Positions 53,930-62,703 of a stretch of 64,000 nucleotides of DNA are shown in pieces. A model generated the notes under the pieces. It ran no database searches. It was not told where the DNA came from and worked only from the letters and a program-made list of their open reading frames with translations. Origin of the DNA: UBA1275 sp038124025 (GTDB taxonomy: Bacteria > Bacteroidota > Rhodothermia > Balneolales > Balneolaceae); NCBI GenBank assembly GCA_038124025.1, contig JAYPBC010000010.1, positions 4,685 to 68,684 on the forward strand, written 5' to 3'. How positions within the stretch are numbered: position 1 is the stretch's first letter; the number at the start of each line of letters is the position of its first letter. The position numbers and the translations under genes were made by a program.

Positions 53930-54693
53930 GACGGCTGCACTATTGCTTGCTTGCTATCGACTTGCGTGAGGGTACCCCCAATGCGCCGTTCGGCTATTTG
54001 GCCTCGACTCAGGCGAATTTCTTGTTCGCATTTTTTTGCAAGTAAAAGGTCATGAGTCACTATTACTAAGGTGGTCTGTTTCTCTTTATTCAGGTTAAAA
54101 AGTAATTCCTCGATCTGATCGCCAGTGTCAGCATCTAAATTGCCAGTGGGTTCATCAGCAAAGAGTACACTAGGCTCATTGATGAAAGCCCTAGCAATAG
54201 CAACTCGTTGCTGCTCACCACCAGAGAGTTGAGTGGGGTAGTGAGTCAAGCGATCTTTTAGGCCAACACTGCTTAACAGTTCAATAGCCCTATATTCAAT
54301 TTCATCGCTGTTTCCACCCCGTAATTCTAAGGGAACCATTACATTTTCAAGGGCGGTGAGGGTGGGTAGGAGTTGAAAATTTTGAAAAATAAAGCCTACC
54401 TTTTTATTCCGTATATCTGCTCGTTGGTCTTCATTCATACCGCTCAGTATACTTCCATCCAGTAATACCTTGCCTGAATCAGGAGTATCTAAACCTGCAC
54501 ATAATCCCAGTAATGTAGTTTTTCCACTTCCGGAAGGTCCAACAATAGCGCAGGTAGTTCCTTTAGAAATACTAAAATCAATATCTTTTAAAACGTGCAG
54601 ACGAGAATTACCGCTATTGAAGCTTCGATTTATATGCTCTAACTGTAATATGGGTAAGGGGGTAGATTCTTTTGGTCCTGCTGATCTAATCAT
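53926..54693 (-). CDS. ABC transporter ATP-binding protein, LolD/YbbA type
   Basis: This 255-aa ATPase has Walker A GPSGSGKTT, Q-loop FQNFQLLPTLTALENVMVPL, signature LSGGEQQRVAIARA, Walker B VLFADEPTGNLD and H-loop VIVTHD. The MacB/LolD/YbbA group is recognised by ADEPTGNLD and the VMVPLELRG stretch. It forms a transporter with the FtsX-type permease that follows. The divergent TesA-like gene matches the ybbA-ybbP-tesA neighbourhood seen in many bacteria. Confidence 0.93.
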   Translation of the reverse strand: MIRSAGPKESTPLPILQLEHINRSFNSGNSRLHVLKDIDFSISKGTTCAIVGPSGSGKTTLLGLCAGLDTPDSGKVLLDGSILSGMNEDQRADIRNKKVGFIFQNFQLLPTLTALENVMVPLELRGGNSDEIEYRAIELLSSVGLKDRLTHYPTQLSGGEQQRVAIARAFINEPSVLFADEPTGNLDADTGDQIEELLFNLNKEKQTTLVIVTHDLLLAKKCEQEIRLSRGQIAERRIGGTLTQVDSKQAIVQPS

Positions 54694-54835
54694 TTGTAAT
54701 GTAAAGGTTAGCGAAAAAATTTAGTTATTATCAACGCTGGAATGTTGCGTGTTGATGGAGCACGTATTGATAGATAAAACCATGGATAGTTTATATATTT
54801 AACGCCGTTCAAATGTGCTTGTAAAGTAACATTTT

Positions 54836-55579
54836 ATGTACATTCGACAGGCTCTCAACACAATATGGTTGTATGAGTATAACCACAAAATGTTAATCAC
54901 AGTTCTCATGTTTTTCATCTATCTCCGTACCGTTAAAAAAGGCTTTATCGCAACAATCGGACTGCTAATCGTGCTGCTCAATTATAGAGCTGTTCCAGCC
55001 CAGCAAAGCCCTCAAAAAATCTTATTCTTTGGAGATAGTATAACGGCCGGATACGGACTTAACCCAGATCAAGCTTTTCCTGCGTTAATCCAGCAGAAAA
55101 TCGATTCATTGGAATTAAATTATACGGTAGTGAATGCAGGGCTTAGCGGTGAAACTTCGGCCGGTGGACTTCGCAGAGTTGACTGGGTTCTACAGCAAGG
55201 TGTAGACATTTTTGTGCTAGAATTAGGGGGGAATGATGGCCTAAGAGGTTTGAATCTGGAACAAACCAAGGCCAATCTGCAAGGAATTATAGATAAGGTA
55301 GAAGCTAAATTTCCACAAGCACTAATTGTTTTGGCAGGTATGGAGGTACCCCCAAATTTAGGGGCCGATTATACGCTTGAGTTTCGACAAATGTATGTGG
55401 AATTGGCTCAACAGAACGATGTGCTATTCATTCCATTTGTATTGGAGGGCGTAGGAGGGGTGCCTAAGCTCAACTTAGACGATCAAATTCACCCGAACCA
55501 AAAAGGACATAAAAAAGTAGCCGAACATGTTTGGGGGTATCTGGTTGATGCACTCACTAGCAATAAAACCATCAAATAA
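54836..55579 (+). CDS. tesA: TesA-like SGNH-family esterase/lysophospholipase
   Basis: This 247-aa protein as open from 54836 has several possible starts (54836, 54890, 54908). The last gives a normal signal peptide with TVKKGFIATIGLLIVLLNY, cut near Val-Pro-Ala-Gln. SGNH blocks are clear: FFGDSITAGYGL (nucleophile Ser), NAGLSGETSAGGL (Gly), LELGGNDGLRG (Asn), and DQIHPNQKGHKKVAEHV (Asp, His). The layout is that of periplasmic TesA/arylesterase (thioesterase I). It is divergent from the YbbA/YbbP-type transporter. Confidence 0.9.
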   Translation: MYIRQALNTIWLYEYNHKMLITVLMFFIYLRTVKKGFIATIGLLIVLLNYRAVPAQQSPQKILFFGDSITAGYGLNPDQAFPALIQQKIDSLELNYTVVNAGLSGETSAGGLRRVDWVLQQGVDIFVLELGGNDGLRGLNLEQTKANLQGIIDKVEAKFPQALIVLAGMEVPPNLGADYTLEFRQMYVELAQQNDVLFIPFVLEGVGGVPKLNLDDQIHPNQKGHKKVAEHVWGYLVDALTSNKTIK

Positions 55580-55626
55580 GTAGTGACTGTAGCCAGTTTA
55601 GAAGTGCTCTTACGATTGGGATCTAA

Positions 55627-56361
55627 TTAATTACTTTTTCCAGGCCAATTCGATATCAACTTAGCTACTTGACTAGCAAAAGAGCGAACCCATTTGGTGT
55701 ATTGAAGACCACTTGGATGCAACTGATCCTCGGCAATGAGCTCGGAATTATTTTTTGCCTCTTCCGATATGGGGGTTATATCAAAAAATGGTATGCCATA
55801 ACGCGTGCAAATTTCTTTGGCCTTTGCGTCATAGGCTAACAATTCGGCCCTAATAGTATCCTCTCCACGAGTTTGCCCAAAAGGAGTGACCCCATAATTT
55901 GGAATAGATACGGCAAAAATTCCGGATTCGCCATGAACGGAATGTTTAATTGCCCATTTAATTAGCGCTTCATATTCCTCTTCGAATTGTTCAAAATTAT
56001 ACCCTCGATATTGATTATTAACTCCAATTAAAAGAGATATAAGCTCATATTTTTCTACTAGATCGCCTTCTTTTATTCCCTTTTGTAGCTCATCAGTGGT
56101 CCACCCCGTTCTTGCTACAATGGTAGGACTGTTAATCTGAAAATGGTAGGCTTTTCGAAGGGTGTCGGCTAGTTGCATGGGCCAACGTAGCGTAGAATCT
56201 ACTGCTTCACCAATGGTGTAGGAGTCACCTAGGGCTAAGTAAGAAATCCCTGGTAATGAGTTTCCGTCATCTACCATGCTATTTGTCTCTGAAGATTTAG
56301 ATTGATTACAAACGTTGATGGACATTAAAAGAATGAAACCGAGAATAAAGGTAATACGCAT
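55627..56361 (-). CDS. SGNH/GDSL hydrolase, probably exported
   Basis: This 244-aa protein has an N-terminal hydrophobic signal (MRITFILGFILLMSINVC) with a Cys at 18 that could be a lax lipobox. Motifs are LALGDSYTIGEAVD (Ser), ARTGWTTDELQKG (Gly), LIGVNNQYRGYN (Asn) and a C-terminal EDQLHPSGLQYTKWV (Asp, His). It is a different SGNH subfamily from the TesA-like gene with which it converges. The substrate is unknown; ester or acetyl groups on glycans are typical. Confidence 0.87.
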   Translation of the reverse strand: MRITFILGFILLMSINVCNQSKSSETNSMVDDGNSLPGISYLALGDSYTIGEAVDSTLRWPMQLADTLRKAYHFQINSPTIVARTGWTTDELQKGIKEGDLVEKYELISLLIGVNNQYRGYNFEQFEEEYEALIKWAIKHSVHGESGIFAVSIPNYGVTPFGQTRGEDTIRAELLAYDAKAKEICTRYGIPFFDITPISEEAKNNSELIAEDQLHPSGLQYTKWVRSFASQVAKLISNWPGKSN

Positions 56362-56671
56362 GGTACAATAGGCAATTGAGAGCTATGCAAGCACATATAG
56401 CTGTAGTTTTAGGCCAGCAAAATGTGCAGACTAATAAGTATGAACGATTATAGGAAAACTCATTGGAATGATTCGAAAGATTAATATCGTTAAAAAAAGA
56501 GTGTATTTGTAAACTATTTATTATTATTAGCAAGATATGATGCTTGCTTGGAAGCGCTTGCATTTATGTGTAAATTAATGCAAATAGTACATCTACAGAC
56601 TGCTTTCTTAACTCATACAAGCACATGTTTAAGTGGATATAACTACCAATCATAATTAATTAGGAATCATT
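56362..56671. promoter_or_regulatory. Intergenic region upstream of the TonB receptor with an inverted repeat
   Basis: The gap is 310 bp. TTGCATT (56558-56564) and AATGCAA (56577-56583) form an inverted repeat about 90-115 bp before the receptor ATG, and the palindrome AAGCGCTT lies just before it (56552-56559). No TAnnTTTG box was found. A small minus-strand frame across this gap overlaps the neighbouring gene and is not supported. An AGGA lies shortly before the ATG. Confidence 0.35.
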
Positions 56672-59605
56672 ATGAGTAAAATGCTTCGGCAGATGCTGCT
56701 GTTAACGCTTGTCTTTTTGGCATACAGTACGGCAACTCTTCACGCCAATACTTTACATCTCGAAATGAATACCACCGTATCAGGGCAGGTATTAGATGTA
56801 GACGGTGACCCATTGCCAGGGGTTAACGTAGTCGTAAAAGGAACCGTTGTAGGGACCCCAACAAATGCGAATGGGGAATTTAGTTTAACTGTTCAAATCG
56901 ATCCTCCAATCACCTTGCAGTTCTCTATTGTGGGTTTCCAAATGCAAGAGTTACTAGTAGAGGATAATGACGTTAGTAACATTCAAGTTGTGCTAGAAGA
57001 GCAAACGATTTTTGGTATGGATGTAGTTGTATCTGCATCTAGAGTAGAGGAATCGATCCTGAAATCGCCAGTATCTATTGAGAAGCTCGATATTCTAGAT
57101 ATTAAAAATACTGCTGCAACTTCCTTTTATGATGCCATTCGTAATGTTAACGGTGTTGATTTTAGTACACAAAGTATCACTTTCAATTCTGTAAATGCCA
57201 GAGGGTTTGGTTCAAATGGTAATACTAGATTTGTACAGTTACTTGACGGCGTTGACGGGCAAGCACCAGGTTTAAATTTCCCAATAGGAAATATATTAGG
57301 TGCTTCAGAATTAGATGTTGAGAGTGTTGAACTTATTCCAGGTGCAGCATCAGCACTATATGGCCCTAATGCAATGAATGGAATTTTGTTACTTAATTCT
57401 AAAAGCCCTTTTGATTATCAAGGATTAGATATTCGTACCAAAGTTGGAACAACTCATCAGGATGGTATAGACCATGATGCATCTTTGTATCAAGATACTG
57501 GTTTTAGATACGCTCAAGCTATCAATAACAAATTTGCATTTAAAGTAAGTGCATCATGGCTTAATGCACAAGATTTTGTCGGGGTTGATTATAGAGATCA
57601 AAGTGGTGCTACCGTAGAGGGTATACCGAATAATTCTGAAAGAATGCGCGACCTAAATAGAGTTTATGACGGGATTAACACCTATGGCGACTTTGTTATA
57701 GATATTGGAACTATTGCTGACATTACAATAAATAGTCCAACTTCAGATCCTGCTTTAGTCGGTTCTCTGATGGCTATTAGAAGTTTACTGCCAAATGGTG
57801 CAAATGGTGCCTTTACACCTACTGGTTATAGAGAGAGTGATTTTGTTGATAATACAGCTGAAAACATCAAGATAGGTACAGCTCTTCATTATAGACTAAA
57901 CGATAAAATTGAGGCGATTGCTCAGTTCAATGCTGGTTTAGGAAATACAGTATATACCGCTAACGACCGATTTATTTTAGATGACCTGAGCATATGGACT
58001 GGTAAATTAGAATTGCGTGGTTCAAATTTTTCATTGCGTGCGTATACAACGCAAGAAAATTCAGGAAATTCATATGCTGCTAATACGGTAGCTTCGCTTA
58101 TTAATCAACGACACTACTTACCGGCTTATTTTGGAGCATATGTGGATTATTTGACAGGTGGTAATAGTACGGGCGCCAACCCTACAGGAATTACGTTTAA
58201 TGCTACAGACTACAATGCACTTCATAATGCTGCGAGAGCAGTTGCTAACGCGGCACAACCTTCTGCTGACAGTGACGTATTTAAAGCCAGTATGAATGAA
58301 TTTAGAAATAAAGCTATTTCTGAAGGAGGAGCAAAATTTTTAGATAAATCAGCATTATACCATTATGAAGGCAGTTACAATTTTGGTGAGAGCATTAAGT
58401 TTGCAAACATCTTGGTTGGTGCTAACTTTAGAACGTTTGCCTTAAATTCCGAAGGAACCCTTTTTGCACTAGATGATAATGGGGATGAGGTTTCCTTCAA
58501 TGAGTATGGTGGTTACATACAACTTTCTAGAGATCTTATGGAGAGTCTAAAAATTCAGACTTCCATGAGATATGATAAAAATGAAAACTTTGAGGGTCAG
58601 ATATCACCAAGAGCATCTGCTGTTTGGGAGTTTGCCAATAATCAAAATCTTCGAGCATCTTATCAGAAAGGGTTTAGAATGCCAACTACTCAGGATCAAT
58701 ATATTGATTTAGATGTTGTTACCCGACGACTTCTTGGGCGAAATGAATTAATTGCTGACAGATATAACCTAGATAAAAATACAGTGTATACCACTGAAAG
58801 CGTGCAGGCTGCGCAAGCTAGTGGTAATGTGAGTGATTTAGTGGTCGCTACTGACGCTTATAAAGAGTACAAGACGGAGAAAGTTACTACTTTTGAAGTC
58901 GGGTATAAAAGCGTCTTATTCGATGGTAAATTATTTTTAGATCTATATTATTACAATAGTACTTACCAGGATTTTGGCGCTGAAATTGATGTAACACAAG
59001 CATATTCAATTGCTGGTGGCTTAACTGGAGCCGGTGCCATTCCTACTGGCTACACTACCTCAGAAGGTGTAGCTCACAGCTCTGACCTGCAACAAGTCTT
59101 TGTTACGGGTGGTGGCCAAGGTATTGGTTTGCAGAGATATGGTTATGATACCAATATGGATGAAGATGTGAATACCTACGGATTTGGTTTGAGTGCCGAC
59201 CTTATGCTATTTGGTAATTTTAAAGTGTCAGGTAATGCTACTTATAATAAAATCGAGGATTTAGATGACTTAACTCAACGTACGTATAATGTAGCCTTCA
59301 ATACGCCCGAGTGGAGATATAACTTCTCTTTAAGTAACAGAAAATTGACCGATAAAATAGGGTTTAATATGACATATAGATGGCAGGATGCATACTTATG
59401 GCAGTCATCTATAGGTTCTGGTATAATTCCAGATTTTCAAACTCTTGATGCCCAAGTTTCTTACGCACTACCCGCACTTAATGCTAGCGTAAAAGTGGGA
59501 GGTTCTAACATCTTGAACGAGCGGTACACAACTTCATTTGCAAATCCAAATGTTGGAGCCATTTACTACATACAGCTAAATTTTGAAAACCTTTTAAACA
59601 GATAG
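56672..59605 (+). CDS. TonB-dependent receptor with N-terminal carboxypeptidase-regulatory-like domain
   Basis: This 977-aa protein has a signal peptide (MSKMLRQMLLLTLVFLAYST, cut after Ala). A CarboxypepD_reg-like domain at about 33-108 includes SGQVLDVDGDPLPGVNVVVKG. The TonB plug covers about 125-250, with VNARGFGSNGNTRFVQLLDGVDG and VESVELIPGAASALYGPNAMNG. A long 22-strand barrel ends IYYIQLNFENLLNR. It has no STN domain, so no sigma/anti-sigma signalling of the FecA type. It takes up a substrate using TonB energy; the substrate is unknown. The next gene is an SGNH-hydrolase lipoprotein, so a lipid or ester substrate is possible. Confidence 0.93.
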   Translation: MSKMLRQMLLLTLVFLAYSTATLHANTLHLEMNTTVSGQVLDVDGDPLPGVNVVVKGTVVGTPTNANGEFSLTVQIDPPITLQFSIVGFQMQELLVEDNDVSNIQVVLEEQTIFGMDVVVSASRVEESILKSPVSIEKLDILDIKNTAATSFYDAIRNVNGVDFSTQSITFNSVNARGFGSNGNTRFVQLLDGVDGQAPGLNFPIGNILGASELDVESVELIPGAASALYGPNAMNGILLLNSKSPFDYQGLDIRTKVGTTHQDGIDHDASLYQDTGFRYAQAINNKFAFKVSASWLNAQDFVGVDYRDQSGATVEGIPNNSERMRDLNRVYDGINTYGDFVIDIGTIADITINSPTSDPALVGSLMAIRSLLPNGANGAFTPTGYRESDFVDNTAENIKIGTALHYRLNDKIEAIAQFNAGLGNTVYTANDRFILDDLSIWTGKLELRGSNFSLRAYTTQENSGNSYAANTVASLINQRHYLPAYFGAYVDYLTGGNSTGANPTGITFNATDYNALHNAARAVANAAQPSADSDVFKASMNEFRNKAISEGGAKFLDKSALYHYEGSYNFGESIKFANILVGANFRTFALNSEGTLFALDDNGDEVSFNEYGGYIQLSRDLMESLKIQTSMRYDKNENFEGQISPRASAVWEFANNQNLRASYQKGFRMPTTQDQYIDLDVVTRRLLGRNELIADRYNLDKNTVYTTESVQAAQASGNVSDLVVATDAYKEYKTEKVTTFEVGYKSVLFDGKLFLDLYYYNSTYQDFGAEIDVTQAYSIAGGLTGAGAIPTGYTTSEGVAHSSDLQQVFVTGGGQGIGLQRYGYDTNMDEDVNTYGFGLSADLMLFGNFKVSGNATYNKIEDLDDLTQRTYNVAFNTPEWRYNFSLSNRKLTDKIGFNMTYRWQDAYLWQSSIGSGIIPDFQTLDAQVSYALPALNASVKVGGSNILNERYTTSFANPNVGAIYYIQLNFENLLNR

Positions 59606-59612
59606 TTAAATC

Positions 59613-60543
59613 ATGAATAGTATTAAGACATTAAAACACATCGCTACTTTAGCTTTAGCTATCATTGTTCTAGCTAATTGTAGTTCAGAAGATACACTTA
59701 CTAGTGATTGGATAGAGTCAAATACGACGGAATCTAACNNNNNNNNNNNNNNNNNNNNNNNNNNNNNNNNNNNNNNNNNNNNNNNNNNNNNNNNNNNNNN
59801 NNNNNNNNNNNNNNNNNNNNNNNNNNNNNNNNNNNNNNAATGCTGCATTAGAACAAGTAGTTTTAGCTGGTGCGATTACTGCTGAAGAAGCTGCGATGAG
59901 AAAAATTACATTCACCGCTGACGTGGCAAATGCACCTGTTATTACTGACGAATCATTAACCGATTTATCAGCTATGGGAATAGCTAGTATGCGTCAAGCA
60001 TCACCTGGCGTAGCATCACTAGGCATACCCGCTGATATTTTTCCATTGACTGCAATATTTACAATTGGTGTACCACAAGAAGATGGTAGTATTCCAGGCG
60101 TGTCAGTTCCACTACCGGATCAATACACGTTAACGGCGGCAGAACAGGGAAATATTTTAACACATGCTGCCCAATATAACGCTGCAATAACAGCCGCAGT
60201 AGGTGCTAATGACAATGTACATTTAGTAGACATACATCCTATAATGGCTGATCTGTTTGGGTTATCACCCCAAATTGCTGCCGCCATTGGTATGGGGAAT
60301 GCAGGGGTACAAGCGGCTGATGGAGTTCTTGGCTTTATGTCAGGTGGGATTAGTCTTGTACCACTCTCATTAACACAAGCAGAATTGTACAATAGTGTTT
60401 TCTCAACTGATTTTGTCCATCCAAATCCCAGAGGTCAAGCACTGCTTGCTAATGAAATAATCAAAGTTTTAAATGCCAAATATGGGGCGACTATACCTAC
60501 GGTTGATCCACTAGCATTTGAGCCAATTTATGCTCCCTTTTAA
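59613..60543 (+). CDS. SGNH/GDSL-family lipoprotein, broken by an assembly gap
   Basis: The 5' part (42 codons) has a signal peptide and lipobox: TLALAIIVLANCSSED, with the lipidated Cys at 23. After the gap of 100 N the frame restarts and runs 234 codons to a stop at 60543. The C-terminal part has NDNVHLVDIHPI and the SGNH block V FSTDFVHPNPRGQALLANEII (Asp, His). The GDSL nucleophile and other blocks must lie in the gap. The two pieces are not in frame at the 100-N length, which is a placeholder, so the true gap is probably larger. The gene follows the receptor by 7 bp, so it is likely its partner. Confidence 0.78.
59739..59838. other. Assembly gap (100 N)
   Basis: Exactly 100 N, the usual placeholder for a gap of unknown size. 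It lies inside the SGNH lipoprotein gene. Confidence 0.99.
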
Positions 60544-60580
60544 GTTCGTGCTAAGACGCTAAAGCAAATCTATCTATGTT

Positions 60581-60611
60581 AAGCCCCTTTTTATTTGAAG
60601 GGGCTTTTTTT
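60581..60611 (+). terminator. Rho-independent terminator after the SGNH lipoprotein
   Basis: AGCCCCTT (60582-60589) pairs with AAGGGGCT (60598-60605) over an 8-nt loop and is followed by at least six T. It lies about 38 bp after the stop codon. Confidence 0.9.
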
Positions 60612-60680
60612 ATGCCAAATTTGTCAGAATATAGATCAAGAAAGGGGTAACTTTGTCATTTTTTATAATTTGAAACGGCT

Positions 60681-60696
60681 TGGCATACTAATTGTG
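60681..60696 (+). promoter_or_regulatory. Possible sigma-54 (-24/-12) promoter-like site upstream of grpE
   Basis: TGGCATACTAATTGTG has TGGCA at -24 and TTG at -12 with standard spacing, but the -12 Cys position (GC) reads GT. It lies about 108 bp before the grpE ATG. The weak -12 element makes it low confidence; rpoN is present in the window. Confidence 0.25.
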
Positions 60697-60803
60697 ATTT
60701 CAGATTAAAATAAATTAAAACGTATAGATTCATTCAGGCATGAAAAATCCACTGGTAGTCCTTGGATGAATATCCATACATAGGAGAAAACAATCCAAAT
60801 ACA

Positions 60804-61469
60804 ATGCAAGACAGTACGCAAGAATACAGTAAGCAAAACGTGAAAGAATCCACTCAAAAGGAAATGAACCAGAAAAAAGAAGAGACTAGCAACGAAGCAA
60901 ACCAACAAAAACTAGACGAGCAAGCCAATAATGACGGAGAACAAACCACTGCACCGAATGTGGCAGAAACTGAACCTAATGAGGCTTTAGAGGAAGAAGT
61001 GGCGGAAGAAGAACTCGATTTAGTTACCCAGTTACAGCAAGATCTTGCCAACACGAAAGATGCCTTGCTCCGCAAAGCAGCCGAGTTAGAGAATGTAAGA
61101 AAGCGAGTTCAAAAAGAGCGTATTGCTTTATTTGAGGATGCTCGTATTCAAGCTTTACAAGATATCATTCCCATTGCTGAAGACATGAACCGAACCCTAG
61201 AGGCTTCTGCAAGCACAGAAATTGATGAAAATTTTCTCCAAGGGGTACAAATGGTCGCCTCTAAATTTAAACAGTTGTTTGAGCGTTACGGCGTTGAACC
61301 TATCAACCAGGCTCACGTACCCTTCGATGTAGATATTCATGATGCCATGTTACGACAGCCTACTGACGACCCAAAAATTGCTAGTAACACCGTGTTACAA
61401 GTGCTCGAATCTGGTTATAAATTAGGTAATCGTGTCATTAAGCATGCTAAAGTCATTGTTAGCGAATAA
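60804..61469 (+). CDS. grpE: Nucleotide exchange factor GrpE
   Basis: I chose the ATG at 60804 (221 aa, starting MQDSTQEY); a frame from TTG 60762 would add 14 residues. The N-terminal 80 residues are Glu/Gln/Asn-rich, as usual. A long coiled coil follows with QLQQDLANTKDALLRKAAELENVRKRVQKE. The beta domain has GVEPINQAHVPFDVDIHDAMLRQP and the C-terminus GYKLGNRVIKHAKVIVS. It exchanges nucleotide on DnaK with DnaJ. dnaJ is 30 bp downstream. dnaK and hrcA are not in the window. Confidence 0.94.
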   Translation: MQDSTQEYSKQNVKESTQKEMNQKKEETSNEANQQKLDEQANNDGEQTTAPNVAETEPNEALEEEVAEEELDLVTQLQQDLANTKDALLRKAAELENVRKRVQKERIALFEDARIQALQDIIPIAEDMNRTLEASASTEIDENFLQGVQMVASKFKQLFERYGVEPINQAHVPFDVDIHDAMLRQPTDDPKIASNTVLQVLESGYKLGNRVIKHAKVIVSE

Positions 61470-61499
61470 AAGCCAGCCCAAATTATAAATAAAGAATTC

Positions 61500-62675
61500 A
61501 TGTCAAAACGCGATTATTACGAAGTATTGGGAGTTTCTAAAGGGATTAGTGAAGCCGAGCTAAAAAAAGCCTACCGCAAGCTTGCTATGAAGTATCATCC
61601 CGACAGAAATAAAGGGGATGCGGATGCAGAAAAGAAGTTTAAGGAAGCTGCAGAGGCCTATGAAATTCTGCGTGATCCACAAAAGAGAGCTCAATATGAT
61701 CAGTTTGGCCATGCCGGTATGGGAGGGCAAGGTGGTTTTGGTGGTGGTAATATGGACTTCGATGTGGAAGATATCTTTAGCCGGTTTGGGGATATTTTTG
61801 GAGGTGGTTTTTTTGGTGAAGATGTCTTTGGAGGCGGGGGAAGAAGTCGTTCTCGTGGACGTAGAAAAGAGCCCGGAACCCCTGGATCAGATCTGAAAAT
61901 TCGTATTCCACTTAGTTTAGAAGAAATAGCTTTTGGTGCGGAAAAAAAGCTCAAAGTAAAAAAACAATTAGTTTGTGACACATGTACGGGCACAGGTGCA
62001 GCTAGTAACTCAGACTTTGAAACCTGTAGCACTTGTAATGGCTTGGGCGAAGTTCGGCAAGTAACCCGTACTATGCTCGGGCAAATGGTGAATGTTCAGG
62101 CTTGTCCTACCTGTCAAGGAGAGGGGCGTATCATACGCAACAAATGCACGTCATGTTCAGGTGAAGGTCGTGTAAATGGGGAAGAAACGATTAAAGTTAA
62201 CATCCCCTCGGGCGTCTCCGATGGTAATTACTTGACTCTTAGAGGCCAAGGGAATGCAGGTCGACGTGGTGGCTCAGCGGGTGATTTAATTGTGCTTATA
62301 CAGGAAAAGCCTCACGATCATTTCAAACGGGATGGAAATAATATTTATTATAACCTCACCTTAACCATTCCTCAAGCAATTTTAGGGTCAGAAGTAGAAG
62401 TACCCACCCTAAAAGGTAAAGCCAAATTACGCATTGAGGAAGGCACACAACCTGGTAAGCTATTACGTATGCGTGGCAAAGGCATTATTGGATTAAACGG
62501 TTCGGGTGAGGGAGATCAGTATGTTAGGTTAAATGTATATATTCCGAAGAAACTCACCGATAAAGAACGTTCTGCCATACAAAGTTTGAGAGGAAATGAT
62601 AATTTTGCGACATCTAACCAAACAGAAGAAGAGAAAGGATTCTTTTCAAAAATGAAAGATGTTTTCGGTGGGTAG
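61500..62675 (+). CDS. dnaJ: Chaperone DnaJ
   Basis: This 391-aa protein has all type I DnaJ parts. The J domain at 1-70 includes HPDRNKGD. A Gly/Phe-rich linker covers about 75-130. The zinc-finger region has four CxxCxGxG repeats: CDTCTGTG, CSTCNGLG, CPTCQGEG and CTSCSGEG. The C-terminal substrate-binding domains include GRRGGSAGDLIV. It is the DnaK co-chaperone, in operon with grpE. It converges with menB. Confidence 0.96.
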   Translation: MSKRDYYEVLGVSKGISEAELKKAYRKLAMKYHPDRNKGDADAEKKFKEAAEAYEILRDPQKRAQYDQFGHAGMGGQGGFGGGNMDFDVEDIFSRFGDIFGGGFFGEDVFGGGGRSRSRGRRKEPGTPGSDLKIRIPLSLEEIAFGAEKKLKVKKQLVCDTCTGTGAASNSDFETCSTCNGLGEVRQVTRTMLGQMVNVQACPTCQGEGRIIRNKCTSCSGEGRVNGEETIKVNIPSGVSDGNYLTLRGQGNAGRRGGSAGDLIVLIQEKPHDHFKRDGNNIYYNLTLTIPQAILGSEVEVPTLKGKAKLRIEEGTQPGKLLRMRGKGIIGLNGSGEGDQYVRLNVYIPKKLTDKERSAIQSLRGNDNFATSNQTEEEKGFFSKMKDVFGG

Positions 62676-62703
62676 CTTTATTGAATAGCGCTAATATTCG
62701 AAC

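Noticed and set aside
56306..56563. 85-codon minus-strand frame upstream of the TonB receptor
   Set aside because: It overlaps the start of the SGNH hydrolase, has Cys/His-rich composition with no motif, and has no ribosome site.
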